Shown: positions 36,081-46,400, counted from the stretch's first letter. The stretch is DNA of 64,000 nt from an uncultured Clostridia bacterium (GCA_948678575.1 CAPPGO010000011.1:3960-67959); one strand, 5' to 3'. The notes: generated from the sequence alone by a model not told the origin. Program-made: numbers and translations.

Positions 36081-36647
36081 CTAAAGTCTTTCCATGTACT
36101 CGCCAGTTCTTGTATCTATTCTAATTCTATCTCCTATATTAACAAATAATGGTACAGATATTTCTAATCCATTTTCTAATGTAGCTGGTTTTCCAGATGT
36201 TGTTGTTGTGTTTCCACTAAAACCTGGTTCTGTATATGTAACTTCTAATTCAACAAACATTGGTGGTTCTACATTGAATACATTTCCTTTAAAAGAAAGT
36301 ATTGTAACATCCATATTTTCTTTTATGTATTTCAAAGCATCTCCAATTTGTTCTTTATTAAGTGGAATTTGTTCATATGTTTCATTATCCATGAAATAAT
36401 ATAATGTCTCATCATTATATAAATATTGCATTTGTCTTTTTTCAATTTCAGCACCTTGCAATTTTTCTGATGGATTAAATGTTCTCTCAATAACAGCTCC
36501 TGTAATTACATTTTTCATTTTTACTCTAACAAAAGCAGCTCCTTTTCCTGGTTTTACATGTTGGAACTCAACTACTTTAAAAACATTTCCATCTAATTCA
36601 AATGTTGTGTTATTTCTCAAATCTCCTGCCATATATACTTCTGCCAT
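36081..36647 (-). CDS. efp: Translation elongation factor P
   Basis: 188 residues, three beta-barrel domains as usual. The tip loop HVKPGKGAAFVRVK carries the conserved modified Lys position (about 33), and the C-terminal domain contains IGDRIRIDTRTGEYMERL. EF-P rescues ribosomes stalled at proline runs. It forms a compact unit with the Xaa-Pro peptidase gene upstream and the zinc-ribbon gene downstream, a very common Firmicutes arrangement. Confidence 0.97.
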   Translation of the reverse strand: MAEVYMAGDLRNNTTFELDGNVFKVVEFQHVKPGKGAAFVRVKMKNVITGAVIERTFNPSEKLQGAEIEKRQMQYLYNDETLYYFMDNETYEQIPLNKEQIGDALKYIKENMDVTILSFKGNVFNVEPPMFVELEVTYTEPGFSGNTTTTSGKPATLENGLEISVPLFVNIGDRIRIDTRTGEYMERL

Positions 36648-36722
36648 AATAAATACCTCTTTTCTTTTATTTTTAACATAATTTTTATAATAATATCATA
36701 TTTTTATACCAAAATCAACCTT

Positions 36723-37790
36723 TTAAATTAAGTTTATTGTAGTAATAGTTTTACCAATTTTTGTTAAAGTTATACATTGATTTTTTTCAATTAAACAAGT
36801 ATCTTCTATTCTAATTCCAAATTTTCCTGCAAAATATACTCCTGGTTCTACTGTTACAATTGAATTTTTCTTTAATACATTATCTACTTTCGAATTTAAA
36901 GTTGGCGCTTCGTGTATTTCTAATCCCACTCCATGTCCAAAAGAATGCATAACTTCAATATTTTCAAGACTATAATCTGTTTCTCTATTTCTTATAATTG
37001 CTTTTATATTTGTTCCTTCTTTAAAATTGTCTATTATTTTTTGTTGTTCATCTAAAACAAAATCATAAGCTTTTCTTTGCTCATCTGGTATATTACCAAC
37101 AAATACAGTTCTTGAACAATCAGAATGATATCCTTGATACTTAGCTCCAAAATCAAAAAGTATTATATCGTTTTCTTTAATTACTCTATCTGTTGGTACT
37201 GCATGTGGCATTGAAGAATTTTCACCACTTGCAACAATTGATGGAAAAGCTATTCCATCAGCTCCATTTGAAAGCATATAATTTTCAAGTTCAAAAGCTA
37301 TTTGTTTTTCTGTCATACCTTTTTTTATATTCTTTATTATATATTCAAAAGCTTTGTCTGATATTTCACAAGCTTTTTTTAGTTTTTCAATTTCCTCTGG
37401 TTCTTTAACTATTCTTTGACTTTCTATTAAACCTTCTGTTTCAACTAAATTTACTTGGAACATTTCTAAATATTTTTTATAGTTAGCATAAGTAACATAG
37501 TTTTCTTCAAATCCAATATCTCCTAGTCCTTCAAAAATAGCTTCATAATCGTATTTAGACATTTCTTTTCTATCACATGCTACAATTTCACTATCAATAG
37601 TAAGATTATTGTTTACACTTTCAATGTATCTACTATCAGTAACAAATAAATTTTCTTTTGGATCAATTATTAAAATTCCTTCTGCATCTAAATCTGTTAA
37701 GTATTTTATACTTATTGGATTTGATACAATCATTCCATTTAAACCTAGACCTTTTAATTTATCTCTTAATTGTTTTATCTCAGGTTTCAT
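36723..37790 (-). CDS. Xaa-Pro aminopeptidase family (M24)
   Basis: 355 residues. The N-terminal creatinase-like domain is followed by the pita-bread catalytic domain with the five metal ligands visible: Asp in LFDFGAKY and in HSDCSR, His in SFGHGVGLEIHEAP, Glu in VEPGVY and Glu in IRIEDTC. It removes N-terminal residues before Pro. Its position directly ahead of efp is typical (the yqhT-efp pair of Bacillus). GGGGGAAGTTAA precedes the ATG. Confidence 0.93.
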   Translation of the reverse strand: MKPEIKQLRDKLKGLGLNGMIVSNPISIKYLTDLDAEGILIIDPKENLFVTDSRYIESVNNNLTIDSEIVACDRKEMSKYDYEAIFEGLGDIGFEENYVTYANYKKYLEMFQVNLVETEGLIESQRIVKEPEEIEKLKKACEISDKAFEYIIKNIKKGMTEKQIAFELENYMLSNGADGIAFPSIVASGENSSMPHAVPTDRVIKENDIILFDFGAKYQGYHSDCSRTVFVGNIPDEQRKAYDFVLDEQQKIIDNFKEGTNIKAIIRNRETDYSLENIEVMHSFGHGVGLEIHEAPTLNSKVDNVLKKNSIVTVEPGVYFAGKFGIRIEDTCLIEKNQCITLTKIGKTITTINLI

Positions 37791-37806
37791 TTAACTTCCC
37801 CCTATA

Positions 37807-38587
37807 TTACTTCGATAAACTTAAAATTTTATCACTAATACTAGTACATAATCCTATAAATAAAGTAAACACTGTGTTTTGTGGTATAAAAATACAAATA
37901 ATTGATGACAACACCAAGAATGGTCCAAAAGGCATATATTCGTCTTCTGATTTTAATATTACTCCTCTTATTATTAATATAACAATTGAAACAATTGAAG
38001 CTATAAAGAAAGAAAGTAATGAAATCTCAGCTGTTGTTCCCATTCCAAAATATAGTCCTACTGCTGTCATAAATTTAACATCTCCAAATCCCATTGCTTC
38101 TTTTCCAGCTATTAAGCCTCCAAGTAATGTTATAAATCCGAAAATTCCTGCTCCTGTTAGCATACCCAAAAACATATCTTTTGCAATATTCAAATTATTA
38201 ATACCATAAACAAATGTCAACAATATTCCGAACTTCAAATATAACCATATTTAATCTATTTGGTAAAATTCTATGCTTCAAATCTATCATAAATGAAGAT
38301 ATAAGCATTGGTGTTAAAATTAAAAATTTAATCAAATCTAAATTTTTTACGAATGTTTCTCGAATTCCAAACTTATATAAAAGTAATACATATATAATAG
38401 ATACAAAAAACATCATTATATAAGTTCCTTTAATATTTCCAGCTCTATTTTCTGAGAAATACTCTTTACTAAATATTTTTTTGTCTTCTGGTAATCTTAA
38501 ATTACACCATGCCATAAACTTTCCTATAATACAACCTATGGCTGCGATTACAAAATATACCATTATGTGAATATTATTAAAATACAT
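37807..38587 (-). CDS. Prepilin peptidase (A24), CGG frameshift
   Basis: Corrected, 259 residues with eight helices. The two catalytic Asp residues are in MIDLKHRILPNRLN and in the GxGD motif GFGDVKF. It cleaves and often methylates prepilins at the Gly before the hydrophobic stretch. At 38228-38230 GTT CGG AAT becomes GTT GGA ATA, restoring FEVGILLTFVYG; the zero frame ends eight codons later, separating the two catalytic halves. It probably processes the pilin-like proteins at 39939, 46495, 58791 and 60600. Corrected length is a whole number of codons and normal for the family. Confidence 0.9.
38228..38230 (-). other. CGG +1 recoding site 8 (prepilin peptidase, Gly120)
   Basis: GTT CGG AAT in zero frame; CGGA read as Gly restores FEVGILLTF between the two catalytic Asp motifs. 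Confidence 0.9.
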
Positions 38588-38603
38588 TTTTACCTCTATT
38601 TTT

Positions 38604-39095
38604 TCATTTGTTTTTTAAATATTTTTTTATAATTTTTTCTTCAATTGGCCTTTTCCATTTGGTTATAAACAAATCTTTTTCATTTACTGGTTCTACTAAA
38701 ATAGGAAATATTTTGCACCTGTTTGCTCCAATAATATCTGTAAAGATTTGATCTCCAACTGCTGCAATATTTTCTGGTGGAACTTGTAATTTTTCTATTG
38801 CTTTTTTAAAACCTCTTTTAAGTGGTTTCGTTCCAAAATAAATATATTCAATTTCTAATGCTTTTGCTACACTACTTACTTTGTCTACTTTATTACTATT
38901 AGAAAGAATTATAGTTTTTACACCTGAATTACATATGTTTTTATGCCATTCTTCTAAACCTTCTACAAAATTTTTGTCAATATCTATCAAAGTATTATCA
39001 ACATCTAGTATTAAAGCTTTGATATTATTTTTTTTCAAAAATTCTATACTTATGTCTGTAATTCTCTTGCAATAATATTTTGGATATAAAATCAT
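38604..39095 (-). CDS. YqeG-family HAD phosphatase
   Basis: 163 residues. The HAD nucleophile motif LILDVDNTLI, the ILSNSNK segment and the VGDQIFTDIIGANR motif are all present. YqeG/GEP4-like enzymes may dephosphorylate phosphatidylglycerophosphate, but the bacterial substrate is not settled. The frame extends to 39107, but the ATG at 39093-39095 with GGAGGG before it is the better start. It lies just upstream of the prepilin peptidase in the same direction. Confidence 0.88.
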   Translation of the reverse strand: MILYPKYYCKRITDISIEFLKKNNIKALILDVDNTLIDIDKNFVEGLEEWHKNICNSGVKTIILSNSNKVDKVSSVAKALEIEYIYFGTKPLKRGFKKAIEKLQVPPENIAAVGDQIFTDIIGANRCKIFPILVEPVNEKDLFITKWKRPIEEKIIKKYLKNK

Positions 39096-39160
39096 TTTTC
39101 CCTCCACCTTTTCTACACTATATTATCAAATGTGAAAAGGTTTTGTCAATGAAATCTAAG

Positions 39161-39830
39161 CTATTTGCAAAATATATGCTTTCCTATTGTCATTACTTGT
39201 GGTCTACTCCATATCCACTTTGATGTTGCTGTATTTGGATTAAAATAATATATACATCCGTGAAGTAGGATCCCAGCCGTTTATTGCATCTTGCGCTGCT
39301 TTTCTAGCTGTAGAATCGGCTGTTAAATTTATTTGCCCATCACTTACAGCAGTATATGCTCCATTTTGATAAATTACTCCTGCAATAGTATTTGGAAACG
39401 AAGCATGTGCAACTCTATTAAGAACTGTTGCTGCAACTGCAACTTGCCCTTTATATGTTTCTCCTCTTGCTTCTCCATATACTAATTTACTAAGTAAATT
39501 TAAGTCACTATTATTAGAAGTAGTTTTGTTAGATGAATTTCCTTTTCCACTACTAGGAGCATTTATTCCTAATGCAGCCAAAGTTTTTTCTCCTGCTATT
39601 CCATCTGCTGTAAGTCCATTCTTTTGTTGAAATTTCTTTACAGCATTTACAGTTTGCGTTCCATAAACTCCATCTATTGAACCTGAGTAATATCCCCAAG
39701 ATTTTAGTTTTGTTTGAATTTGTTTTACTTCATCACCACTTGAACCATATTTTGATGTAGCAAAGCTATTAAAGAAAAGTGCACTTGTTATTAAAATCAA
39801 AAAAATAGTTAAAATAAAAATTTTTTTCAT
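39161..39830 (-). CDS. SleB-like spore cortex/cell-wall hydrolase, CGG frameshift
   Basis: Corrected, 222 residues: signal peptide (about 1-24), a peptidoglycan-binding repeat (SSGDEVKQIQTKLKSWGYYSG through GEKTLAALG, quoted in parts here), a linker, and a Hydrolase_2/SleB domain starting LVYGEARGETYKGQVAV. At 39258-39260 TCA CGG ATG becomes TCA GGA TGT, giving the expected end PTSGCIYYFNPNTATSKW and IGKHIF, with the stop at 39161-39163. In the zero frame the protein ends five codons on, losing the last third of the conserved region. SleB lyses spore cortex during germination. Confidence 0.88.
39258..39260 (-). other. CGG +1 recoding site 9 (SleB-like, Gly191)
   Basis: TCA CGG ATG in zero frame; CGGA read as Gly restores the YYFNP...SKWIW ending shared by SleB/CwlJ proteins. 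Confidence 0.88.
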
Positions 39831-39879
39831 GTCAAAATCTCCTTTTTAGGTATTTTGAACCAAAATTTTTATTTTATAC

Positions 39880-39917
39880 AAAAAGATGCCAAGATTAGAA
39901 ATCTTTGGCATCTTTTA
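39880..39917 (-). terminator. Intrinsic terminator after the pilin-like gene
   Basis: AAAAGATGCC and complement with extra pairing inside, T run on the minus strand, about 20 bases past the stop at 39939. Confidence 0.8.
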
Positions 39918-39938
39918 TATTAGAAAAATTATGTTTAT

Positions 39939-40493
39939 CTATATTGATTGTTCAATTTTTAAAGCCCCAATTTGTTCTATTTCCATATTAGTATTTTTAT
40001 AATATAAATTGTAAGCTTCTCCTTCTTTTTTTATGAAAAAGTAATCACTACTGTTTTCAGCATTTTCGCCTTTTCCATGATTAGTAATATCTCTTTTAAA
40101 GTTTTCTATTTTGACATAATAACAATTTTCTTCGAAAGTTAAATCTTCAATATACTTTGTTTCAGTTGGTTCTGTCTCAGTATTTATGTTTCCAGTTTCA
40201 TCACAAGTATATCCTTTTAAATATAACATTACTTTATCTGCATTATAAAATTGTTCTATTTTATTTTCACCACCACTTGTAGCTTTACTATATGCTTCTA
40301 AATATTTCTGTGTTATTATAACATTTATTTCTTGTAATACTTCACTTTGATTATATTCTTTTTCATCTGTTGTTACTTTTGTAATTATACCATCTCTTCC
40401 AATTGCCCATTTATACGCCATAAATCCAATTAAAAATAATATGACAATTACAATAAGTAGTTTTAAAAAAGCTTTTCCTTCGTTATTTCTCAT
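39939..40493 (-). CDS. Small pilin-like membrane protein
   Basis: 184 residues. After NNEGKAF comes a single hydrophobic helix (about 10-30), then the short motif IGRDGIITK, which also follows the helix in the two large surface proteins of this window (VGDNGIITQ, VGEDGILAK). It thus seems a small member of that prepilin-like group, with Lys rather than Glu at mature position 5. The rest is an acidic soluble domain without known motif. GGAGATTAGG precedes the ATG. Confidence 0.7.
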   Translation of the reverse strand: MRNNEGKAFLKLLIVIVILFLIGFMAYKWAIGRDGIITKVTTDEKEYNQSEVLQEINVIITQKYLEAYSKATSGGENKIEQFYNADKVMLYLKGYTCDETGNINTETEPTETKYIEDLTFEENCYYVKIENFKRDITNHGKGENAENSSDYFFIKKEGEAYNLYYKNTNMEIEQIGALKIEQSI

Positions 40494-40627
40494 CCTAATC
40501 TCCTATACTTTACACTCATTGTATATGTTTTTATCCATTTTGTCAATTATTATATAAATATTCTATACATAAAATTTACTACATACAAAATACAAATAAC
40601 TTGACTAAAAATCAGCTTGCTATTATT

Positions 40628-43600
40628 TTATAAAAGTTCAATATTAGAATTTCCTGCTAATTCCCTAAAAATATTTAATATTTTTTCATCCATCAATATT
40701 GCTCCACATGGCTTGATTTCTTCACCTTCTCTAATAGAAAATTTCACATTAGCTCTTTCTCCTGAAAAGAATTTTATTGCACCACGCAATTTATTTTTCT
40801 TATCTTCATCAAAATCTGTAATATCTACTACAATTGTTTTAATAGTTTTTAGAGATTTGTTTTCATTGTTATTTTCATTAAATTCACTTATTCTAGATGC
40901 AACTATTTTTACTGGTTCATCCTCTCTTATACTAACTCTCCCCTCTACCAAAACAATATTATCTTCTAATAATATTGTAGAAGCTCTTGAATAAACACTA
41001 TCAAAGACAATTACTTCTATTTGCCCATGTAAATCTTCAATAGTTATAAATGCCATAATTGTATTCTTTTTGGTAAATTTCTTTTTTATCTTACTTACAA
41101 TTCCAGCATATTTAACTGGTTGTCCATCTTTATATTCTTTACTATATCCATACTCTGCAATTTCATCATTTATCTGCAAAATTTTCAAAGAATTTATATC
41201 TGATTGCTCTTCTATATGAACTTTATATTTATCTAATGGATGACCTGAAATGTACAAACCTAACATATCTTTTTCTTGACTTAATAAATCTCTTGTTTCC
41301 ATTTCTGGCATTTCTGTGAAAGAATATTTTGCTGTTTCTTCTACCTCTTCTGTTTCTGATATAATATCAAACATTGAAACTTGATTTTCCATCATATTTT
41401 TTGATATTTGATTTATACTATCAATTATTTTCTCAAAAGAAGCTAATAAAGTTGCTCTATTTTTTCCAAAATTGTCAAAAGCACCTGCTTTGATTAAACT
41501 TTCAACACATTTTTTATTAATATTTGAATCTTTTATTCTTTCACAAAAAGATGTGAAATTTTCAAACTTTCCATTTTTATTTCTTTCTTCAACTATTGCA
41601 TCTACTGCACTAATGCCAACATTTTTAATAGTACCAAGTCCAAACCTAATTTTATTGTCAGAAACTGTAAATTTTGTATCACTTTCATTAATATCTGGTT
41701 TTAAAATTTCAATATTTAAGTTTTTACATTCATCTATGTAAATAGGTATTTTATCTAAATTACCTAAAAAGCTATTTAATGTAGCTGCCATTAATTCTTC
41801 TTTGTAATATCTTTTCAAATAAGCTGTTCTATAAGATACTACTGCATATGCTGCTGCATGAGATTTGTTAAATGCATATTTAGCAAATTCTGCCATTTCA
41901 TCAAATATTTTATTTGCAGAAACTTCATCAATTCCATTTCTTACACAACCTGGAACTATAACCTTTCCTTCTTCATCAACTTGCCCATTAATAAAAACCT
42001 CACGCTCTTTTGCCATTACATCTAGCTTTTTCTTTCCCATGGCACGACGAACTAAATCAGCTCTTCCTAATGAGTATCCAGCTAAATCTCTAACTATTTG
42101 CATAACTTGCTCTTGATATACCATACAACCATAAGTTACATTTAAAATTGGCTCTAAGGCTGGATGTGTATATTCATTATGCCCTGGTGACAATTTACCT
42201 TTTATATATCTTGGAATTTGATCCATAGGTCCTGGTCTGTATAAAGAAACACCAGCAATCAAGTCTTCTAAGCAGTCTGGTTTTAACTCTTTCATAAAAG
42301 ATGTCATACCAGCACTTTCGAATTGAAATATTCCATAAGTTTTTCCTTCTTGCCAAAGTTTATATACTTCTGGATCATTCATTTCTTGATCAAATTGTAC
42401 ATCTATTCCTCTATTTTTCTTAACTAATTTTTTACAATCTTCTATAACAGTTAAAGTTCTAAGTCCCAAGAAATCCATTTTTAATAATCCAAGTTGTTCA
42501 AGTAATGTCATAGTATATTCAGCAACAACATTACCATCATTAACATATAATGGAACATAGGTATCAACTGGATCTTTTGTTATAACAACACCACAAGCAT
42601 GTGTTGAAGCATTCCTTGGCATACCTTCTAAACCTTTTGCAATTTCTATTATTCTTCTTGTAATCTCGTCTTGTTCATATAATTCTTTAAGCTCTCTGTT
42701 TTGTTCTAAGGCTTTCTCTAATGTCATATGTATTTCAAAAGGTATCATTTTTGCTATTTTGTCAACATCGTTATAAGGAATATCCAAAACTCGTCCTACA
42801 TCTCTTATAACACTTCTAGCTGACATAGTTCCAAAAGTTATAATTTGTGAAACATGGTCTGCACCATATTTTCTAGCAACATAATCAATTACTTCGCCTC
42901 TTCTTTCATAACAAAAATCGACATCAAAATCTGGCATACTAACTCTTTCTGGATTTAAAAATCTTTCAAAAAGTAGTTGATATTTTATTGGGTCAATATC
43001 TGTTATCCCTATTGCATAAGCTAGAATTGAACCAGCTCCTGAACCACGCCCTGGTCCTACTGAAATTCCAACTGATTTAGCATAATGAATAAAATCCCAT
43101 ACAATAAGATAATAGTCAACATATCCCATTTTTTCTATTATATTGAACTCATATTCTGCTCTATCTAAAATTTCTTTACTAGGATTTTCTCCATATCGTT
43201 CTTTTATCCCATCATCACATAATTTTTTAAAATATTCACTATGAGTTTTAAATTCTGGTGGTACATCATAATTTGGAAGTTTAGTAACACCAAATTCAAA
43301 TTCGAAATTACACTTATCTGCAATTTTAATAGTATTTTCGATTGCTTCTGGTACATTAGAAAAATAATCTGCCATTTCTTCTGGTGTTTTTATATAAAAT
43401 TCATCAGTTTCAAAACGCATTCGATTTTCATCTGTAATTTTTTTACCTGTTTGTATACAAAGTAAAATTTCATGATTATAACTATCTTCTTGTCTTAAAT
43501 AATGTGCATCATTTGTTGCTACTAGTGGAATATCTAGTTCTCTTGAAAGTGTTATCAACTTTTGATTAACCAGCACTTGTTTAGATAATCCATTATTTTG

Positions 43601-44122
43601 GATTTCCAAATAATAATCTTCTTTAAATATATTCTTAAACCATAAAGCTGTTTCTTTTGCTTTTTCCATGTCATCTGCTAATATAGCTTGATTTACAGCT
43701 CCTGCTAAGCATGCACTAAGTGCAATTAACCCCTCATGATATTTTTCAAGAATTTCTAAATCTATACGTGGTTTATAATAATATCCATCTGTAAAAGAAA
43801 GAGATACAAGTTTAATTAAATTTTGATATCCTTTATTATTTTTTGCCAATAAAATTAAGTGAGAATATCTATCATCAATTCCATTTTCTTTCTGCAATCT
43901 ACTTCTTGATGCAACATAAACTTCGCATCCAATAATAGGTTTTATTCCCTCTTTTTGACAAGCTTGAAAAAAACTAACTGCACCAAACATAACTCCATGG
44001 TCTGTAAGTGCAATAGCTTTCATTCCAAGCTCCTTAGCTCTCTTTGGTAAGTCTTCAATTCTACACATTCCATCTAATAAACTGTATTCACTATGAACAT
44101 GCAAGTGTACAAAATCTGTCAT
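40628..44122 (-). CDS. dnaE: DNA polymerase III alpha subunit DnaE
   Basis: 1164 residues. The N-terminal PHP domain begins FVHLHVHSEYSLLDGM; the palm has the catalytic Asp triad in MPDFDVDFCYERRGEV and later DFLGLRTL; the tail carries an OB fold (GQIEVIVFDSVYSRAS). This is a DnaE-type replicase, needed for chromosome replication along with PolC or alone. The GTG/ATG choice is clear because AGGAGAATAAGT precedes ATG at 44122. At nearly 1200 codons with no in-frame CGG, it is the strongest single control for the CGG observation. Confidence 0.97.
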   Translation of the reverse strand: MTDFVHLHVHSEYSLLDGMCRIEDLPKRAKELGMKAIALTDHGVMFGAVSFFQACQKEGIKPIIGCEVYVASRSRLQKENGIDDRYSHLILLAKNNKGYQNLIKLVSLSFTDGYYYKPRIDLEILEKYHEGLIALSACLAGAVNQAILADDMEKAKETALWFKNIFKEDYYLEIQNNGLSKQVLVNQKLITLSRELDIPLVATNDAHYLRQEDSYNHEILLCIQTGKKITDENRMRFETDEFYIKTPEEMADYFSNVPEAIENTIKIADKCNFEFEFGVTKLPNYDVPPEFKTHSEYFKKLCDDGIKERYGENPSKEILDRAEYEFNIIEKMGYVDYYLIVWDFIHYAKSVGISVGPGRGSGAGSILAYAIGITDIDPIKYQLLFERFLNPERVSMPDFDVDFCYERRGEVIDYVARKYGADHVSQIITFGTMSARSVIRDVGRVLDIPYNDVDKIAKMIPFEIHMTLEKALEQNRELKELYEQDEITRRIIEIAKGLEGMPRNASTHACGVVITKDPVDTYVPLYVNDGNVVAEYTMTLLEQLGLLKMDFLGLRTLTVIEDCKKLVKKNRGIDVQFDQEMNDPEVYKLWQEGKTYGIFQFESAGMTSFMKELKPDCLEDLIAGVSLYRPGPMDQIPRYIKGKLSPGHNEYTHPALEPILNVTYGCMVYQEQVMQIVRDLAGYSLGRADLVRRAMGKKKLDVMAKEREVFINGQVDEEGKVIVPGCVRNGIDEVSANKIFDEMAEFAKYAFNKSHAAAYAVVSYRTAYLKRYYKEELMAATLNSFLGNLDKIPIYIDECKNLNIEILKPDINESDTKFTVSDNKIRFGLGTIKNVGISAVDAIVEERNKNGKFENFTSFCERIKDSNINKKCVESLIKAGAFDNFGKNRATLLASFEKIIDSINQISKNMMENQVSMFDIISETEEVEETAKYSFTEMPEMETRDLLSQEKDMLGLYISGHPLDKYKVHIEEQSDINSLKILQINDEIAEYGYSKEYKDGQPVKYAGIVSKIKKKFTKKNTIMAFITIEDLHGQIEVIVFDSVYSRASTILLEDNIVLVEGRVSIREDEPVKIVASRISEFNENNNENKSLKTIKTIVVDITDFDEDKKNKLRGAIKFFSGERANVKFSIREGEEIKPCGAILMDEKILNIFRELAGNSNIELL

Positions 44123-44165
44123 ACTTATTCTCCTAATCTTGCAATACTTTTTGCTATGTCGTATC

Positions 44166-44399
44166 TTATAATACTTTTATTATTTCTCCAACAATTTTAC
44201 CAGAAGTTGGGACTTGTAAAATTTCAAATTTAGAAACTTTATCTCCAAATTTAATTTCTACAATATCACCAACTTTAACTTCATAACTTGGTTTTACAAC
44301 TTTTCCATTTATGGATATTCTACCACTATCTGCTGCATCATTAGCAACCGTTCTGCGTTTTATTATTCTACTAACTTTTAAAAATTTATCTAATCTCAT
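44166..44399 (-). CDS. rqcP: RqcP-like S4 RNA-binding protein (YabO/Hsp15 family)
   Basis: 77 residues: a complete S4 domain, MRLDKFLKVSRIIKRRTVA through VKVGDIVEIKFG (only part quoted). RqcP works with RqcH to add C-terminal alanine tails to nascent chains on stalled 50S subunits. Its ATG lies inside the end of the alarmone synthetase gene (14-base overlap). With the YlmH homologue at 51047 and tmRNA at 7064, this genome carries several ribosome-rescue parts, of interest in view of the CGG sites. Confidence 0.85.
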   Translation of the reverse strand: MRLDKFLKVSRIIKRRTVANDAADSGRISINGKVVKPSYEVKVGDIVEIKFGDKVSKFEILQVPTSGKIVGEIIKVL

Positions 44400-45144
44400 T
44401 TTTCTTTCCTTCGCTATTCATTAAAAGTACTTTTTCCAATTTTTCAATCAATTTTATTTGATTTATTTGTTCGGGTTCATTTTTTTCCATACTTTCAGTT
44501 AATTGTTTCATTGTTTCTTCACCTAATTTTGACATTTTGGTATCTAATTTATTTATCATTCTTGCACATGAAATTAACTCCTTGGAAATATTCTTAGGAA
44601 CTCCATTTTCATATTTATATTTTATCTTATGTTCCAAACTAGCCCAAAAATCCATTGCAATAGTTCTAATTTGAATTTCTACTTTAACATCTACTGTTCC
44701 ATTAGAAAAAGTAACTGGAACTAAAACTATTAAATGGAAACTGGAATATCCACTAGCTTTTGGCGTTTTAATATAATCTTTTTTCTCTATAATTTTTAAA
44801 TCTTCTGATCTTTCAAACATTTCTACAATTCTGTAAATATCTGGTAAAAAAGAACATATAATACGAATTCCTGCCACATCATTTATGTAATTTACCATAT
44901 TATTATAGGTAACTCCCATACCTTTTCTTTCCATTTTCTTTATGATACTTTCAGGTGTTTTTACTCTTGTTTTTATGTGTTCTATTGGGTTATATTTATA
45001 TAAAGTTTGAAATTCATCACTCAAAATATTTACTTTTGTTTCAATTTCTTTAAGCGCTGAGTTATACATAAGCATAATTTTTTTAAATTCAGCAGTTCCA
45101 TTTTTAATATCATCTAAATTTATAACTATACTATTATCTTTCAA
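44386..45144 (-). CDS. Small alarmone synthetase (RelQ-like GTP pyrophosphokinase)
   Basis: 252 residues with a RelA/SpoT-type synthetase domain: the GVTYNNMVNYINDVAGIRI segment, the GYSSFHLIV strand and EIQIRT, followed by a C-terminal helical tail. There is no hydrolase or TGS domain, so it makes (p)ppGpp or related alarmones but does not degrade them. The start is TTG (45142-45144) six bases after GGAGG, and the end overlaps rqcP. Confidence 0.88.
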   Translation of the reverse strand: MKDNSIVINLDDIKNGTAEFKKIMLMYNSALKEIETKVNILSDEFQTLYKYNPIEHIKTRVKTPESIIKKMERKGMGVTYNNMVNYINDVAGIRIICSFLPDIYRIVEMFERSEDLKIIEKKDYIKTPKASGYSSFHLIVLVPVTFSNGTVDVKVEIQIRTIAMDFWASLEHKIKYKYENGVPKNISKELISCARMINKLDTKMSKLGEETMKQLTESMEKNEPEQINQIKLIEKLEKVLLMNSEGKKNEIR

Positions 45145-45222
45145 ATCTTACCTCCTTGATTTGATAATATATTATATATAATGTATTAAAACTATATTAA
45201 AATTCTGTGAAATTTTAGTGAA

Positions 45223-45909
45223 TTATTTTCTCTTTAAAGTTTTAAGAAACTCTTTCTGTTCCTTACTTATTCTATATGATTCACGCATTTTTTGAATTGC
45301 TTTATTATGTGTAAAATTATCTAAATTATTATTTTGTAAATATTTTATTGCTTTATCATTAAATTTTGTTGCTATTTCTGCTATTGTCCAAGCAACTGCC
45401 ATTTTTACATAATATCCATCATGATGTATTTTATCTAATTCTTTTATAACTTTATCAACATATTCTTCTGTTATAAAATAATCTAACATCATAATTACAG
45501 CAAAACGAATGTCAAATTCCTTATCAGATTTTGTATATGGAATAATAAAATTCCATGCTAATTCTAATTCATCATTTTTAGGCTTTAATGTTGGTGTAAA
45601 AGTGTCTGAAATAGCCCAACTATCGATTTTAGGTACAAATTCTTTTATATATGGTATCTTTTCAGAAAATGATATTTTAGAATATGCAATAACTAACCCT
45701 TGTAATAAGACGCCTTCAAAATATTGGTCTGTACTATTATCTAAAACTTTTTGCAAACCATATTCTTTCAGCAAAGTTTGAGCTAATTTCCTCAATTCTG
45801 GAACACGAATGCCAAGCATTTCTTTTTGTGTATCAGGGCAAAGTTTACTATTAAATTCTTTGTATTCTTTATCTGAAAATTCTAATAATTTTTCTTCTAC
45901 AAATGTCAT
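45223..45909 (-). CDS. AlkD-like DNA alkylation repair protein
   Basis: 228 residues built of short helical HEAT-like repeats. The opening KLCPDTQKEMLGIRVPELRKLA, the central SWAISDTFTPTL and the VAWTIAEIATKF segment are typical of the AlkD glycosylase group that removes bulky or positively charged alkylated bases. It lies alone between rlmH and the alarmone gene. Start follows a weak AGGAGCAAAT-type site. Confidence 0.88.
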   Translation of the reverse strand: MTFVEEKLLEFSDKEYKEFNSKLCPDTQKEMLGIRVPELRKLAQTLLKEYGLQKVLDNSTDQYFEGVLLQGLVIAYSKISFSEKIPYIKEFVPKIDSWAISDTFTPTLKPKNDELELAWNFIIPYTKSDKEFDIRFAVIMMLDYFITEEYVDKVIKELDKIHHDGYYVKMAVAWTIAEIATKFNDKAIKYLQNNNLDNFTHNKAIQKMRESYRISKEQKEFLKTLKRK

Positions 45910-45917
45910 ATTTGCTC

Positions 45918-46400
45918 CTATCTATGGTATGTTTCATTATTTAGTATTTTAAATCCTCTAAAAATTTGTTCAAGTAAGAATACTCTTATTAATTGGTGTG
46001 GAAATGTCATTTTTGAAAAACAAATCTTTTCTTTGCACATATTTAAAAGTTCTTGTGATATTCCCAAACTTCCTCCAATAATGAAAGTAATTGAACTATT
46101 ATAATTTACAGAAATATCTTCAATTTTCTTTGAAAATTCTTCTGAAGTTAATTGTTTCCCACTTAAATCCAAACAAATTAAATATGTATCTTTTGGAAGT
46201 TTGTTTATCATTAACTTTCCTTCTTTATCTTTTATAGCTATTTCAAGATTTAGATTTAATTTATCTGGTATTTTTTCATCTGGAATTTCTATAATATTTA
46301 AGTTACAATACTTAGACAATCTCTTAGAATATTCTCCAATTGCATCTTTTAAATAATTTTCTTTGATTTTTCCAGCACAAATAATATTTATTGTTAGCAT
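45918..46400 (-). CDS. rlmH: 23S rRNA pseudouridine-1915 methyltransferase RlmH
   Basis: 160 residues, the standard size. The SPOUT knot motifs FIIGGSLGIS and SKMTFPHQLIRVFLLEQIFRG, and the ending NETYHR, are diagnostic. It methylates pseudouridine 1915 in helix 69. The frame extends upstream to 46451, but the ATG at 46398-46400 has AAAGGAGAAAAA before it and gives the family N-terminus. Confidence 0.96.
   Translation of the reverse strand: MLTINIICAGKIKENYLKDAIGEYSKRLSKYCNLNIIEIPDEKIPDKLNLNLEIAIKDKEGKLMINKLPKDTYLICLDLSGKQLTSEEFSKKIEDISVNYNSSITFIIGGSLGISQELLNMCKEKICFSKMTFPHQLIRVFLLEQIFRGFKILNNETYHR

Noticed and set aside
37658..38209. Long plus-strand frame opposite the peptidase genes
   Set aside because: It is antisense to the M24 and prepilin peptidase genes, has no ribosome site and gives a low-complexity hydrophobic product.
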